A stretch of DNA of 64,000 bases from JAAXVQ01 sp964604705. Its GTDB lineage: Bacteria; Oederibacteriota; JAAXVQ01. A program made the translations under genes and the position numbers. This document shows positions 15,955 to 23,631 of the stretch, piece after piece. The first letter of the stretch is position 1, and every line of letters begins with the position of its first letter. The notes beneath the pieces were generated by a model. The model saw nothing but the letters and a program-made list of their open reading frames with translations. It ran no database searches and was not told the origin of the DNA. The stretch covers positions 62,001-126,000 of the forward strand of contig CAZSAP010000004.1 in NCBI GenBank assembly GCA_964604705.1. Reading direction: 5' to 3'.

Positions 15955-17007
15955 ATGGGGCGATCCCTGGCGCATCGGACGCCAACCTCCGTCCCGGTTC
16001 CTGTGCTGCGCCCGCATTTCGCGGGTTCGGCGTGGGAACTGACGTTTCTCCTTTTGGCTGCCGGGCTCTGGTGTGCCTCATGGTGGGTGGCGCCGCTCAA
16101 TACGTTTGCCGTTGTCTGGCTCAGTATTCTTTTGGAAGCCTTGCCGTTTATGCTCTTGGGTTCCCTCGTCGGCGGGTGGATCGAGACCATGGTCAGCCCG
16201 GAGCGCCTGGCGGCTTGGTTACCGAAAAAAACGTGGCAGACCGTGCTTTTGGCCGCAGGCTTGGGTGTGGTTTTTCCCATTTGTGAATGTGCCGTGGTCC
16301 CGGTGGTGCGGCGGTTGGCGCGCAAGGGCGTTCCCCTGGGCGCCGTCGTGGCCTTTTTACTCGGGGGCCCGATTGTAAATCCAATCGTGGCTGCCTCGAC
16401 CGTGTTGGCATACTCAGGAAACCTGAACATGATGGGGTTGCGGATGGGGACGGGCTATGTGCTGGCTGTAACCATCGGACTACTTTTGACCTGGTTGTTT
16501 GAAAACGAACAGGCCTTTTTACCGGCCGTATTTAAGTCGCATGAACACGGATCGGAATGTGCCGGTGGGTGCAGTCATGGCGCTGCGTCTTTGAGCGGAC
16601 GTGAAAAAGTAAGGCATGTGTTTCAGCATGCGTCGGATGATTTTCTGGAGGCGGGACGGTTTTTAATCCTGGGTGCGTTTGTGGCTGCCTTGGTGAACAC
16701 GTTTGTGCCGCGTCAGGCCCTCACCTCGTTGGTCGGCATTCCTGGGTTGGCCATTTTGGCCATGATGCTCTTTGCCGTGCTGGTGAATCTTTGCTCCGAA
16801 GCCGATGCCTTCGTGGCCGCCTCGCTTCAATCCTGGGTGCCGCTTCCGGCCCAACTGGCCTTTCTTGTGCTCGGCCCTATGCTGGACATTAAACTGCTGA
16901 TGATGTATCAAACGCTTTTCAAACCCAAGACGATTGCCCTGCTCGCCGGTTTGATTCTGGCCTGTGTCTTTGCGGTGACCTTTATCATGAGTCTGGGAGG
17001 CCTGTGA
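15955..17007 (+). CDS. UPF0718/ArsP-type permease (YcgR-like)
   Basis: This is a polytopic membrane protein of the DUF318/UPF0718 permease family. The first half has helices around ELTFLLLAAGLWCASWWVA and the signature VFPICECAVVPVVRRLARKG followed by GGPIVNPIVAA; the second half repeats a similar helix set (FLILGAFVAALVNTFVP). The CEC cysteines and the central cytoplasmic loop HEHGSECAGGCSHG suggest metal or metalloid handling. It overlaps the next gene by one base; in Bacillus the homologous pair is YcgR/YcgQ. Export versus import cannot be decided from sequence. Confidence 0.82.
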   Translation: MGRSLAHRTPTSVPVPVLRPHFAGSAWELTFLLLAAGLWCASWWVAPLNTFAVVWLSILLEALPFMLLGSLVGGWIETMVSPERLAAWLPKKTWQTVLLAAGLGVVFPICECAVVPVVRRLARKGVPLGAVVAFLLGGPIVNPIVAASTVLAYSGNLNMMGLRMGTGYVLAVTIGLLLTWLFENEQAFLPAVFKSHEHGSECAGGCSHGAASLSGREKVRHVFQHASDDFLEAGRFLILGAFVAALVNTFVPRQALTSLVGIPGLAILAMMLFAVLVNLCSEADAFVAASLQSWVPLPAQLAFLVLGPMLDIKLLMMYQTLFKPKTIALLAGLILACVFAVTFIMSLGGL

Positions 17008-17738
17008 TGGTAGGCCTGACTCAAGTTTGGAAACGTCCTCGGGTGCTGGTCTACGCCTTATGGACGCTGGGGCTTGCCGGGTTGTTTTGGCGGAATCACT
17101 ACCATACTTTTTTACGGCCTGAATTTGGATTTCTCTTGCTCTTGGGTGTATTGGGGTTTGTGGCGTTGATCTGGGTTGAGTGGGAGCGTGAGACCGCACC
17201 TGCCACCTTGCGGACCTGGTTGGGTGTGGGGGTGATGCTTATCCCTTTGCTTTTCTTACTTAAAAGCCAAACCTTCACCCTGGACACCTATGCCTTGAAC
17301 AAGCGTTCCGTGGGCATGTTTGCCGCGCAAGCCCAGACCCAGGCGGCACCTGCCAACCCCTTGCCACAGGCCGCGGCACCTACCCGCTCGGATGCTCAGG
17401 TGGAGGTGAGGTTGGACGAGTTGATGCGCTCTCCCGAGACATTCAAGCAACGACAGATATCGGTTGTGGGAAAGGTTCAACACAGCAGTAAGGTTGCGGA
17501 ATGCCTGGGCGCCAACAGTTTGGTGGTTTTTCGTTTTAAGATTACATGCTGCACCGCCGATGCCCAGCCGCTTGCGCTGGCCGTGCAACTGGATGCGGTG
17601 CAATCCTTTCCGGTCGACACATGGATCCAGGCTGAAGGTGTGTTTGGCATTAGTGCTACGAAGTATGGTGCGCTCCCGGCTCTGCAACATGCCCGGGTAG
17701 AGAAAATAAAGCCTCCGGAGAATGCATATTTATATTAA
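17007..17738 (+). CDS. TIGR03943/DUF1980 family membrane protein (YcgQ-like)
   Basis: YcgQ-like partner of the preceding permease. Residues 1-90 contain three hydrophobic helices (VLVYALWTLGLAGLFWRNHY, FLLLLGVLGFVALIWVEW and WLGVGVMLIPLLFLLK). The C-terminal half, after a Gln/Ala/Pro linker, is an extracytoplasmic beta domain with the family segments VVGKVQHSSK, VVFRFKITCCTADAQPLALAV and WIQAEGVFG. The CCTAD cysteines are typical of this family and could bind a metal. The ATG at 17007 has a GGGAGG site and overlaps the permease stop (TGATG), indicating coupled translation; a GTG one codon earlier is possible. Confidence 0.8.
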   Translation: MVGLTQVWKRPRVLVYALWTLGLAGLFWRNHYHTFLRPEFGFLLLLGVLGFVALIWVEWERETAPATLRTWLGVGVMLIPLLFLLKSQTFTLDTYALNKRSVGMFAAQAQTQAAPANPLPQAAAPTRSDAQVEVRLDELMRSPETFKQRQISVVGKVQHSSKVAECLGANSLVVFRFKITCCTADAQPLALAVQLDAVQSFPVDTWIQAEGVFGISATKYGALPALQHARVEKIKPPENAYLY

Positions 17739-17771
17739 CTTAAGAGTGCAAGCATGGTACATGATTGAAAA

Positions 17772-17807
17772 AATGTTGACAAAGCCAACGGGAAGACGGT
17801 AACATCC
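17772..17807 (+). promoter_or_regulatory. Promoter of the His-rich small gene
   Basis: TTGACA followed 18 bases later by TAACAT, immediately before the start at 17812. The upstream bases repeat the TTGAAAAAATGTTGA motif seen before the Thr/Pro-repeat gene at 9.9 kb. Confidence 0.55.
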
Positions 17808-17811
17808 CGCC

Positions 17812-18123
17812 ATGTTGAAAAAACGGTTTACCCGCTTACAAACACTTATTTCCACGGTCCTGACAGGGACACTTCTGCTTTTTTTTATCCTAGCCTCATC
17901 GCATAGCCATCAACATAAGCATGAACAGGACAAGGACACTTCTTCACCATGCTCAATATGCGTGTTCGCCCATACCCTCTCGTCGGTGGATTCGACAGCC
18001 GCTGTTGTTGTGTTGTACCCAAGGGTATCCTCGTTTTGTTTAATCGGTAGAAATGGTTCAACCTTAGGCGGACAATCTATTTATTTGCAACATCCGCTCG
18101 TTCACGGTCCTCCAGCCATTTAA
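17812..18123 (+). CDS. Small exported/membrane His-Cys protein (CopL/DUF2946-like)
   Basis: The 103-residue product has one N-terminal hydrophobic helix (LISTVLTGTLLLFFILASS), which is a signal peptide or anchor, followed at once by HSHQHKHEQDKDTSSPCSIC and then AHTLSS. A His-rich stretch plus a CxxC after a single helix resembles CopL/DUF2946-type metal-responsive proteins, but similarity is weak and the end of the protein has no clear features. Position between the YcgR/YcgQ pair and the porin-ZnuA-ZnuB operon supports a periplasmic metal-binding role, probably zinc. No strong ribosome site is seen; the message may be leaderless or weakly translated. Confidence 0.5.
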   Translation: MLKKRFTRLQTLISTVLTGTLLLFFILASSHSHQHKHEQDKDTSSPCSICVFAHTLSSVDSTAAVVVLYPRVSSFCLIGRNGSTLGGQSIYLQHPLVHGPPAI

Positions 18124-18155
18124 GGCATTCCCTAAATTCAAATCAATATTGTCTC

Positions 18156-18173
18156 CCCTTGTACTGCCAAGGG
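18156..18173. repeat. Short inverted repeat before the porin gene
   Basis: CCCTTG at 18156-18161 pairs with CAAGGG at 18168-18173 around six bases. It lies about 40 bp before the porin start and could be an operator or small leader hairpin. It does not match the Fur-type palindromes near 21.2 and 21.7 kb. Confidence 0.3.
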
Positions 18174-18213
18174 ATAACTCTGTCTATTTATATGGACTAT
18201 TTCTGGAGGGAAA

Positions 18214-19476
18214 ATGCGTCATTATTTAAGGTTGGTGTTTGTGGGTATGCTTAGTATGTTATTGACGGTAACGGTAGAAGCTGCAGCGCCCAGCGTAACC
18301 ATGAATCCGGATGTTTCCGTGATCTTGGATGGTTTTGTGTATTATGACCAGTTCAACGCGTCGAATGAAGATGGTGCGCATGTGTTTGCGGAGATTGCCG
18401 GGTTTGGGGCGGACCATCATCACGCCGAAGGTGAAGCAGTCCATGCGCATGAACCTGTGGACGGGTTCAATTGGCGGCATGCGGAACTGAACTTCAGTGG
18501 CTCGGTGGATCCGTTTTTCAAAGCCTGGGTAATCGCGGCCATCAGTCCGGACGGCGCGGAATTGGAAGTTGCGCAGATTGAGACGTTAGAACTACCGGCA
18601 GGGTTAAAAGCCAAAGTTGGGAAGTTCTTTTCTGACTTCGGTCGTTTAAACGCCCAGCACAGCCACCAGTGGGCATTCATCACCGCACCTTTGGTGAATA
18701 ATATATTTTTCGGACCTCATGGGATCAATGATCTTGGGCTGCAATTGTCCTACCTGGCCCCGCTCCCGTTTTATGCTGAGGCTGGGATTGAAGGGTTTGA
18801 AAACGGCGGAGAAGAGAATAGTTTTGTTTATTTGGGAGAAGCGCCGCTGCCTAAATTTTATTCTCCCCGCACGGGTGTGGCGTGGGTTAAATTTGGGCCG
18901 GATCTTGGTTTGGAACACTCCCTGCTCGTAGGAGGCAGTTATATCCAAGGTGTTCGGCAGGAGGCACATGATGGGGATGAAGACGGTGCCGAGGATCATT
19001 GGCTCTCGGGTTGGGCGCGCATGACAGGTGCGGATCTGGTGTACAAATACGATTCGCCGGCTCCACGCGGTCAGGGAGATGTTCTCGTGGAAGCTGAATA
19101 TTATGTGCGCGACATACGCATGCAAATATATCAGCACGATTTGAATGCCGATATGGCGGGCAATTATTTGCAGAAGAAACAGGATGGTTTATACGCTCAG
19201 GCGGTTTATGGCTTCTTGCCGCAATGGCGCGTGGGGGTGCGTTACGACCACTTGGGTTCGCAAAACTCTGTGGAGTCCCCGGATGGAAGTGTGGTCACCT
19301 TTGATCCAACGAACCGTACTACCATGATGGTGGATTGGAGTTTCTCGGAGTTTTCACGCTTGCGTTGGGAAGGGTCCTACGGCGAGTATGCCTTGGCGGA
19401 CGGTCCGGTGAACGGTTGGTCGGCTGGGATGCAGATCGATATCTCCTTGGGCGTGCATGGCGCGCACAAGTTTTAG
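18214..19476 (+). CDS. Outer-membrane porin with His-rich loop, probable zinc porin
   Basis: A signal peptide (LRLVFVGMLSMLLTVTVEAAA) leads into a 400-residue beta-rich protein ending in a typical barrel strand with Phe at the very C-terminus (GVHGAHKF). Strands alternate with acidic loops; an early loop reads ADHHHAEGEAVHAHEPVDG, a plausible Zn-collecting site. Fragments such as VGKFFSDFGRLNAQHSHQW resemble OprP/OprO-like or zinc-regulated porins. It is followed after 9 bases by the ZnuA-like gene and then ZnuB, so it probably provides zinc passage through the outer membrane for that importer. Substrate is inferred from context and the histidines. A CTGGAGGG ribosome site supports the start. 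Confidence 0.7.
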   Translation: MRHYLRLVFVGMLSMLLTVTVEAAAPSVTMNPDVSVILDGFVYYDQFNASNEDGAHVFAEIAGFGADHHHAEGEAVHAHEPVDGFNWRHAELNFSGSVDPFFKAWVIAAISPDGAELEVAQIETLELPAGLKAKVGKFFSDFGRLNAQHSHQWAFITAPLVNNIFFGPHGINDLGLQLSYLAPLPFYAEAGIEGFENGGEENSFVYLGEAPLPKFYSPRTGVAWVKFGPDLGLEHSLLVGGSYIQGVRQEAHDGDEDGAEDHWLSGWARMTGADLVYKYDSPAPRGQGDVLVEAEYYVRDIRMQIYQHDLNADMAGNYLQKKQDGLYAQAVYGFLPQWRVGVRYDHLGSQNSVESPDGSVVTFDPTNRTTMMVDWSFSEFSRLRWEGSYGEYALADGPVNGWSAGMQIDISLGVHGAHKF

Positions 19477-19485
19477 GGGGAGCTT

Positions 19486-20367
19486 ATGAAGCACTTATTA
19501 TTGGCAATCATGTTACTGCTGGGCGGAACGGCTCCAGCTTGGGCAGATTTAAATGTGGTGGCCACGCTCCCTTGGATTGGGAGTGTGCTGCAGGAAATTG
19601 GTGGAGAGAACGTTCGGGTTTCAGTTTTGGTTAAGCCTTCACAGGACCCGCACATGATCGAGGCCAAGCCAGGCATGATTCTGGCGGCGCGCAAAGCGGA
19701 GGCTATCTTTTTCAATGGCTTGGACTTGGAAATAGGCTACGTGCCGCTCCTGATTGATTCATCCCGGAATCCTAAGCTTCAGCCAGGGAAGCCAGGGCAT
19801 TTTGACTGCTCTCAGTATGTGGAGGCAATCGAGAAACAAGAGAGTGTGGATCGCAGGCAGGGAGATGTGCACCCCCAAGGCAATCCGCATTATCATTTTT
19901 CCGTCTCCAACATCTTGAAGATCGCCGAGGGCATGGCGCAGACGCTTGGCCAATTGGATCCTGGAAATATCGTCGCGTATCAGGCCAACTATGAGGCCTT
20001 TGCCGCAAAAACCAAGGATAAGCAAGCGAAGTGGAGCGCGCTGCCAATAAAGGGCAATCGGTTTATCGCGCATCATCGAATGTATGAATATTTGGCCAAA
20101 GAATATGGGTTTACGATTGTTAATTATATTGAACCCAAGCCCGGCATTCCACCTTCAAGCGGACATCTTGAGACGCTGCTCAAGGCTGCAGAGCAGGCCA
20201 AACCAGATGGTATTTTGGTCTCACCGTATTCACCCAAAAAAGAAGCGGCGTTTATATCCGCCAAGTCTGGGGTTAAAGTCATCTTGTTGCCGCACGATGT
20301 GGGGTCTGTACCTGGTGCTGAGGATTATCTGGCCTTTATCCAAACTACAGTTGAGGCTTTAAAATAA
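19486..20367 (+). CDS. znuA: Metal ABC transporter substrate-binding protein (ZnuA-like)
   Basis: Cluster A-I periplasmic binding protein for zinc or manganese. It has a signal peptide (HLLLAIMLLLGGTAPAWA), then LNVVATLPWIGSVLQEIGG, the usual start of the fold. Likely ligands are H of QDPHMIEAKP, H of the central NPHYHFSVSN, H of FIAHHRMYEY and D of PHDVG, arranged as in ZnuA/TroA. The His-rich flexible loop of many ZnuA proteins is reduced here to HPQGNPHYH. Length 293 is normal. It sits between the porin and the permease gene, whose ATG overlaps its TAA by one base. Zinc is favoured over manganese by context, not proven. Confidence 0.85.
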   Translation: MKHLLLAIMLLLGGTAPAWADLNVVATLPWIGSVLQEIGGENVRVSVLVKPSQDPHMIEAKPGMILAARKAEAIFFNGLDLEIGYVPLLIDSSRNPKLQPGKPGHFDCSQYVEAIEKQESVDRRQGDVHPQGNPHYHFSVSNILKIAEGMAQTLGQLDPGNIVAYQANYEAFAAKTKDKQAKWSALPIKGNRFIAHHRMYEYLAKEYGFTIVNYIEPKPGIPPSSGHLETLLKAAEQAKPDGILVSPYSPKKEAAFISAKSGVKVILLPHDVGSVPGAEDYLAFIQTTVEALK

Positions 20368-21164
20368 TGGACACTTTACTGTTGTACCCATTCTTAGCCT
20401 GCCTGCTGCTGGTATTAATTCACGCCTATTTTGGCGTGCACATACTCCAACGCGGGATTATTTTTGTGGACTTGGCCTTGGCGCAGTTTATCGGAGTGGG
20501 TATGGCACTGGCGTTTTACTTTGGGCAGGAGCACTCTGTGCTCCTGCCTTTGATCGCTGCTTTGGTGGGATCGGGTATTTTAGCCCTGGGCAAGCGACTT
20601 TCCAAGCAGGTTAATTTGGAAGCATTTATCGGCGTACTGTATATTTTTTCCGTGTCGGCGGCGATCTTGATATTGGACAAGACACCCCATGGTCTGGAAG
20701 AATTTAAAAATATTTTGAATGGCAATATCATCTGGGTCATGCCCAAGGAATTGATTTCCACGTTTATTGTTTATTCAGCCGTCGGTTTGTTGCATTTTAT
20801 TCTGCGCAAACAATTCATAGCGCTTTCCTATGAGAATCGAGGGGGATACGGGCTGGAGTTTTTGTTTTTTTTAAGTTTTGCCATAGTCCTGGTTAAATCT
20901 GTGCAAATGGCCGGCATTTTGCAGGTGTTTTCATTTCTGGTGATCCCTGCATTGATTGGCCGATTATTTTTCAAGAGTCCACTGAAAATATTAGTAACAG
21001 GTTGGGGCGTGGGGACGGTTGTCAGCATGGCAGGTGTATGGGCCTCTTACAAGCTGGACATACCCACCGCTCCGGTGATCGTGGCCGGATTGGCAGCGGT
21101 GTTTTTTGTTTTACTGGCGCTCAAGGCCTCAATAAATAAGAATGTTAATGTTTTAAATGATTAG
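20367..21164 (+). CDS. znuB: Metal ABC transporter permease (ZnuB-like)
   Basis: ABC-3 family permease of 265 residues with about eight hydrophobic helices. Family hallmarks are GVHILQRGIIFVDLALAQF near the N-terminus and VVSMAGVWASYKLDIPTAPVIV near the C-terminus, corresponding to the conserved GLxLSYxxDxPTGA region. It would form the channel for the metal delivered by the upstream binding protein. The ATPase gene (znuC) that normally completes the operon is absent: the next gene is a Fur-family regulator 80 bp away. The ATPase must be elsewhere or shared. Base composition is somewhat more AT-rich than the neighbourhood. Confidence 0.85.
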   Translation: MDTLLLYPFLACLLLVLIHAYFGVHILQRGIIFVDLALAQFIGVGMALAFYFGQEHSVLLPLIAALVGSGILALGKRLSKQVNLEAFIGVLYIFSVSAAILILDKTPHGLEEFKNILNGNIIWVMPKELISTFIVYSAVGLLHFILRKQFIALSYENRGGYGLEFLFFLSFAIVLVKSVQMAGILQVFSFLVIPALIGRLFFKSPLKILVTGWGVGTVVSMAGVWASYKLDIPTAPVIVAGLAAVFFVLLALKASINKNVNVLND

Positions 21165-21211
21165 AAGTATAAAAATGCTTTGACGAATACAAATAGTGGA
21201 AAATAAAGAAA

Positions 21212-21240
21212 TTGACAAATAGTAATTTATACTAGATAGT
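21212..21240 (+). promoter_or_regulatory. Promoter and operator of the Fur-family gene
   Basis: TTGACA at 21212-21217 and GATAGT at 21235-21240 are 17 bases apart. The spacer holds TAGTA-ATTTA-TACTA at 21220-21234, an inverted repeat that recurs before the peroxiredoxin gene. The predicted transcript would begin at or next to the ATG at 21247. Confidence 0.65.
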
Positions 21241-21246
21241 ATCGAT

Positions 21247-21675
21247 ATGATTGATCGAACAGAAGCGCTAAATAGGTTTTATGAGCAATGTCGCGAACGG
21301 GGTTTGAAAATAACTCCGCAGCGCGTGCTGATTTTTACCGTGCTTTTGGAGCGCTTTGATCACCCCACGGCAGACGGCGTGTACCAAGCGGTGCGTAAGC
21401 AGTTGCCGAACATATCCTACGATACAGTCAACCGTACTTTACTTTCATTTACCGAACACGGGCTTATAAAAATGGTGGGGAGCCGGGGAAGTGCCAAGCG
21501 GTTTGACGGGGATACAGGCACCCATCACCATTTTGAATGCACGAAATGTTGCCGTATTATTGATTTCATACATCCGGCGTACGATCAACTGGATATTCCT
21601 AAGACGCTGCCAAAAGGAGTGAAAGTAGTGGAAAAGAAAGTGGTTCTGGAAGGCGTATGTGACCAATGTAAATGA
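21247..21675 (+). CDS. Fur-family metal/peroxide-responsive repressor
   Basis: The 142-residue product matches Fur/PerR/Zur. The winged helix spans about residues 10-85 (LKITPQRVLIFTVLLERFDH and ISYDTVNRTLLSF). Next comes the metal-binding HHHFECTKCCRIIDF, and a C-terminal CDQCK pairs with CTKC to make the structural zinc site. The residue set does not by itself separate PerR from Zur. Context is split: zinc-uptake genes upstream, a peroxiredoxin downstream. The same palindrome (TAGTA-N5-TACTA) precedes this gene and the peroxiredoxin gene but was not seen before the porin/znu genes, which favours a PerR-like role. No Shine-Dalgarno is visible and the start appears leaderless. Confidence 0.87.
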   Translation: MIDRTEALNRFYEQCRERGLKITPQRVLIFTVLLERFDHPTADGVYQAVRKQLPNISYDTVNRTLLSFTEHGLIKMVGSRGSAKRFDGDTGTHHHFECTKCCRIIDFIHPAYDQLDIPKTLPKGVKVVEKKVVLEGVCDQCK

Positions 21676-21692
21676 TTTTTTTTGTTTGTTTG

Positions 21693-21707
21693 TAGTAAAA
21701 ATTACTA
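21693..21707. promoter_or_regulatory. Fur/PerR-type operator before the peroxiredoxin gene
   Basis: TAGTAAAAATTACTA is a 15-bp inverted repeat with the same half-sites and spacing as 21220-21234. A possible -10 (GATAAT, 21728-21733) lies downstream, so the operator would overlap the -35 region. Confidence 0.65.
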
Positions 21708-21804
21708 ACTAGGAAAATATATTGTTTGGATAATCTGTTTTCGGTGAATCACTTGGCTTTTTTGGCAGAGAGAAGTCTGCCCATCTATAATTGGAGGTAC
21801 TCGT

Positions 21805-22518
21805 ATGGAAACAGGAAATCCAGAAGTTCGCATGCCACGCATTGGTGATAAAGCGCCCTCGTTTAAGGCTGTGACCACGCAGGGGGAGATTAGCTTCCCG
21901 GAACAGTACGCAGGAAGCTGGGTGATTTTGTTCAGCCACCCGGCGGATTTCACACCGGTTTGTACCTCGGAATTCATGACCTTTGCCAGCATGGAGGACA
22001 AATTCGCCCAGGCCAATTGCAAGTTGGTAGGGCTCTCGGTGGACGGACTGTACAGCCATATAGCCTGGCTGCGGACTATCAAGGAAAAGATCGAATACAA
22101 AGGCATGAAAAATGTAGAAGTGAAGTTTCCTTTGATTGAAGACATTACGATGGAAGTGGCCAAGAAGTACGGCATGATCCAGCCGGGTGAAAGTTCGACC
22201 AAAGCCGTGCGCGCTGTGTTTGTGGTAGATCCCAAAGGCGTCATTCGCGCCATCATTTATTACCCCTTGAGTTTGGGCCGGAATTTCGATGAACTTTACC
22301 GCGTGATTGTCGCTTTGCAGACAGCCGACAATTTTTCCATCGCCACCCCCGCTGACTGGCGTCCGGGTGACGACGTTATTGTACCGCCGGCCGGTTCTTG
22401 CGGCGTGGCCAAGGAACGCATGGAAGGGAAAGATGATATTAAATGCTACGACTGGTTCTTCTGCACCAAGAAGATCGATCAGGAAAAAGTCATGGCCGCC
22501 ATTCAAAAGAAAAAGTAG
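21805..22518 (+). CDS. Peroxiredoxin (Prx6/AhpC type)
   Basis: Thiol peroxidase that reduces hydrogen peroxide or organic peroxides. The peroxidatic C53 lies in HPADFTPVCTSEF, and the long C-terminal dimerisation domain (PADWRPGDDVIVPPAGSCG) identifies the Prx6-like subgroup common in anaerobes and archaea. Extra cysteines in GSCGV, DIKCYDWFFC could serve as resolving thiols. The 237-residue length fits the group. An operator shared with the Fur-family gene precedes it, and a TTGGAGG site leads the ATG. A hairpin with a T-rich 3' side at about 22551-22587 may end the transcript. Confidence 0.92.
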   Translation: METGNPEVRMPRIGDKAPSFKAVTTQGEISFPEQYAGSWVILFSHPADFTPVCTSEFMTFASMEDKFAQANCKLVGLSVDGLYSHIAWLRTIKEKIEYKGMKNVEVKFPLIEDITMEVAKKYGMIQPGESSTKAVRAVFVVDPKGVIRAIIYYPLSLGRNFDELYRVIVALQTADNFSIATPADWRPGDDVIVPPAGSCGVAKERMEGKDDIKCYDWFFCTKKIDQEKVMAAIQKKK

Positions 22519-22605
22519 GCACACAAACGTACGGAATGTGAAGATTGTTGGGGAGCGGTGCGCGGGTTGCATCTCTCCCCTTTTTATTTAAGTAGTAATT
22601 GTGGG

Positions 22606-22731
22606 GGAAAGGTTTGTGGACTTATCCTTGAACGGACGGCGGTTTTCGGAGAAAATCGCCTCAGATCGAAAAATCCGCTTACTGATGCGGTTTTTCTCTA
22701 TGCCGTCTACGGATAAGTCCACAACCTTTCC
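22606..22731 (+). ncRNA. Structured intergenic element, copy C (three-way junction)
   Basis: The outer arms 22606-22640 and 22702-22731 share an almost complete 12+9 bp pairing (GTGGACTTATCC with its complement, plus GGAAAGGTT and GACGGC). The first inner hairpin is TTTTC-GGA-GAAAA (22643-22655), the linker TCGCCTCAGATCG (22656-22668), the second hairpin AAAAATCCGC/GCGGTTTTT (22669-22678 with 22687-22695), closed by CTCTATG (22696-22702). Compared with copies A and B, the stems differ but pair, while GGA, the linker and CTCTATG persist. It fills most of the 337-bp gap before the DUF134 gene. Confidence 0.6.
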
Positions 22732-22790
22732 AAGGGTTTTGCGAAAAAGGGTTTTTCTGAAACAAGTACTAAGTAGGCGAAAAAAGAAGG

Positions 22791-22820
22791 TTGACCTGGA
22801 ATACGATAATGGGGTATAAA
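22791..22820 (+). promoter_or_regulatory. Promoter of the DUF134-NifX-activator operon
   Basis: TTGACC at 22791-22796 and TATAAA at 22815-22820 with an 18-base spacer. The in-frame ATG at 22820 lies inside the -10 box, so translation should start at 22856 instead. Confidence 0.6.
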
Positions 22821-22855
22821 TGGCATATGCCAAATATAGCTCGGGAGAAAGTTTT

Positions 22856-23152
22856 ATGCCTCGCCCCATGAAATCCCGCTGTGTCTGCACCCAGCCGCAA
22901 ACCACCTATTTCAAACCGCGCGGTATTCCATTGAGTGAATTGGAAGAAGTGGTATTAACACTCGACGAATTGGAGGCCGTACGTTGGGTGGACCGGGAAG
23001 GTTTGTACCATGCGCAAGCTGCGCAAAAGCTAAAAGTATCCCGGCAGACGCTGGGCAATATTTTAGAAGCTGCCCGAAGAAAAATCGCCGATGCCATTAT
23101 TTTCGGCAAAGCGTTAAAGATCGAAGGCGGTTCGGTTGAATTTTTATCGTAG
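22856..23152 (+). CDS. DUF134/UPF0251 helix-turn-helix DNA-binding protein
   Basis: Small DNA-binding protein of the UPF0251 family, usually beginning MPRPxKxRxV. That N-terminus appears at 22856 (MPRPMKSRCVC), with GGGAGAA before it. The family pattern continues with YFKPRGIPLSELEEVVLTLD and a C-terminal sigma-70 region 4-like HTH (LYHAQAAQKLKVSRQTLGNI). The target is unknown. Such genes habitually sit next to NifX-like and MRP ATPase genes in anaerobes, as here, so a regulatory role for that cluster is likely. It probably forms an operon with the NifX-like and sigma-54 activator genes that follow. Confidence 0.85.
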   Translation: MPRPMKSRCVCTQPQTTYFKPRGIPLSELEEVVLTLDELEAVRWVDREGLYHAQAAQKLKVSRQTLGNILEAARRKIADAIIFGKALKIEGGSVEFLS

Positions 23153-23174
23153 GGGTCGGCTGCCACGCCGACCC
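23153..23174 (+). terminator. Hairpin after the DUF134 gene
   Basis: GGGTCGGC at 23153-23160 pairs with GCCGACCC at 23167-23174 around a six-base loop. Only a weak T-run follows, so it may be a partial terminator or stability element. A second small hairpin (GAGGG/CCCTC) follows. Confidence 0.4.
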
Positions 23175-23228
23175 TCTGAGGGTTTTAAAGGTTAGCCCTC
23201 AAAGAAAAATTGTTTTAAGGAGCTTATC

Positions 23229-23594
23229 ATGAAAATTTGTGTTCCAACCCAGACCCAAGAAGGCAAACAAGCGCAGGTGTTTGAACATTTTGGCAGCGCG
23301 CCTTTTTTCACCGTGGTGGACACAGAACAAGGAACGGTGGAGGTGGTCGCCAATGCCAACTCGCATCATGAGCACGGCATGTGCCAGCCGCTGCAAGCCA
23401 TTGCCGACCTCAAGGTTGACGCCGTGGTGACAGGCGGCATGGGTGCGCGGGCGGTTCAGCATTTGAACCAAGGCGGTATTAAGGTGTATCGCGCGATTCC
23501 TGGAACCGTCGAAGCGGTGGTAGCATTGTATGTTAAGGGTGGGTTGGAAGAGATCATGATGCACAACGCCTGCTCGCACCACGGGTGCCATTAA
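23229..23594 (+). CDS. NifX/NafY-like dinitrogenase cofactor-family protein (1)
   Basis: This is a single Di-Nase_FeMo-co domain of 121 residues, the RNase H-like fold that carries Fe-S or FeMo-co precursors in NifX, NafY and NifB. Seen here are MKICVPTQTQ, VFEHFGSAPFFTVVD, the central HHEHGMCQPL, VVTGGMGARAVQHLNQGGI and a Cys/His tail (HNACSHHGCH) that is a plausible metal or cluster ligand. No nitrogenase genes are present, so it belongs to the large non-nif group of unknown function found in anaerobes. Start is backed by TTAAGGAGC. Very similar tails survive as remnants at about 30.69 and 32.69 kb. Confidence 0.85.
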   Translation: MKICVPTQTQEGKQAQVFEHFGSAPFFTVVDTEQGTVEVVANANSHHEHGMCQPLQAIADLKVDAVVTGGMGARAVQHLNQGGIKVYRAIPGTVEAVVALYVKGGLEEIMMHNACSHHGCH

Positions 23595-23631
23595 TCCATT
23601 AGTGTAATAGTACCTTTCATGAGGAGCGGGT

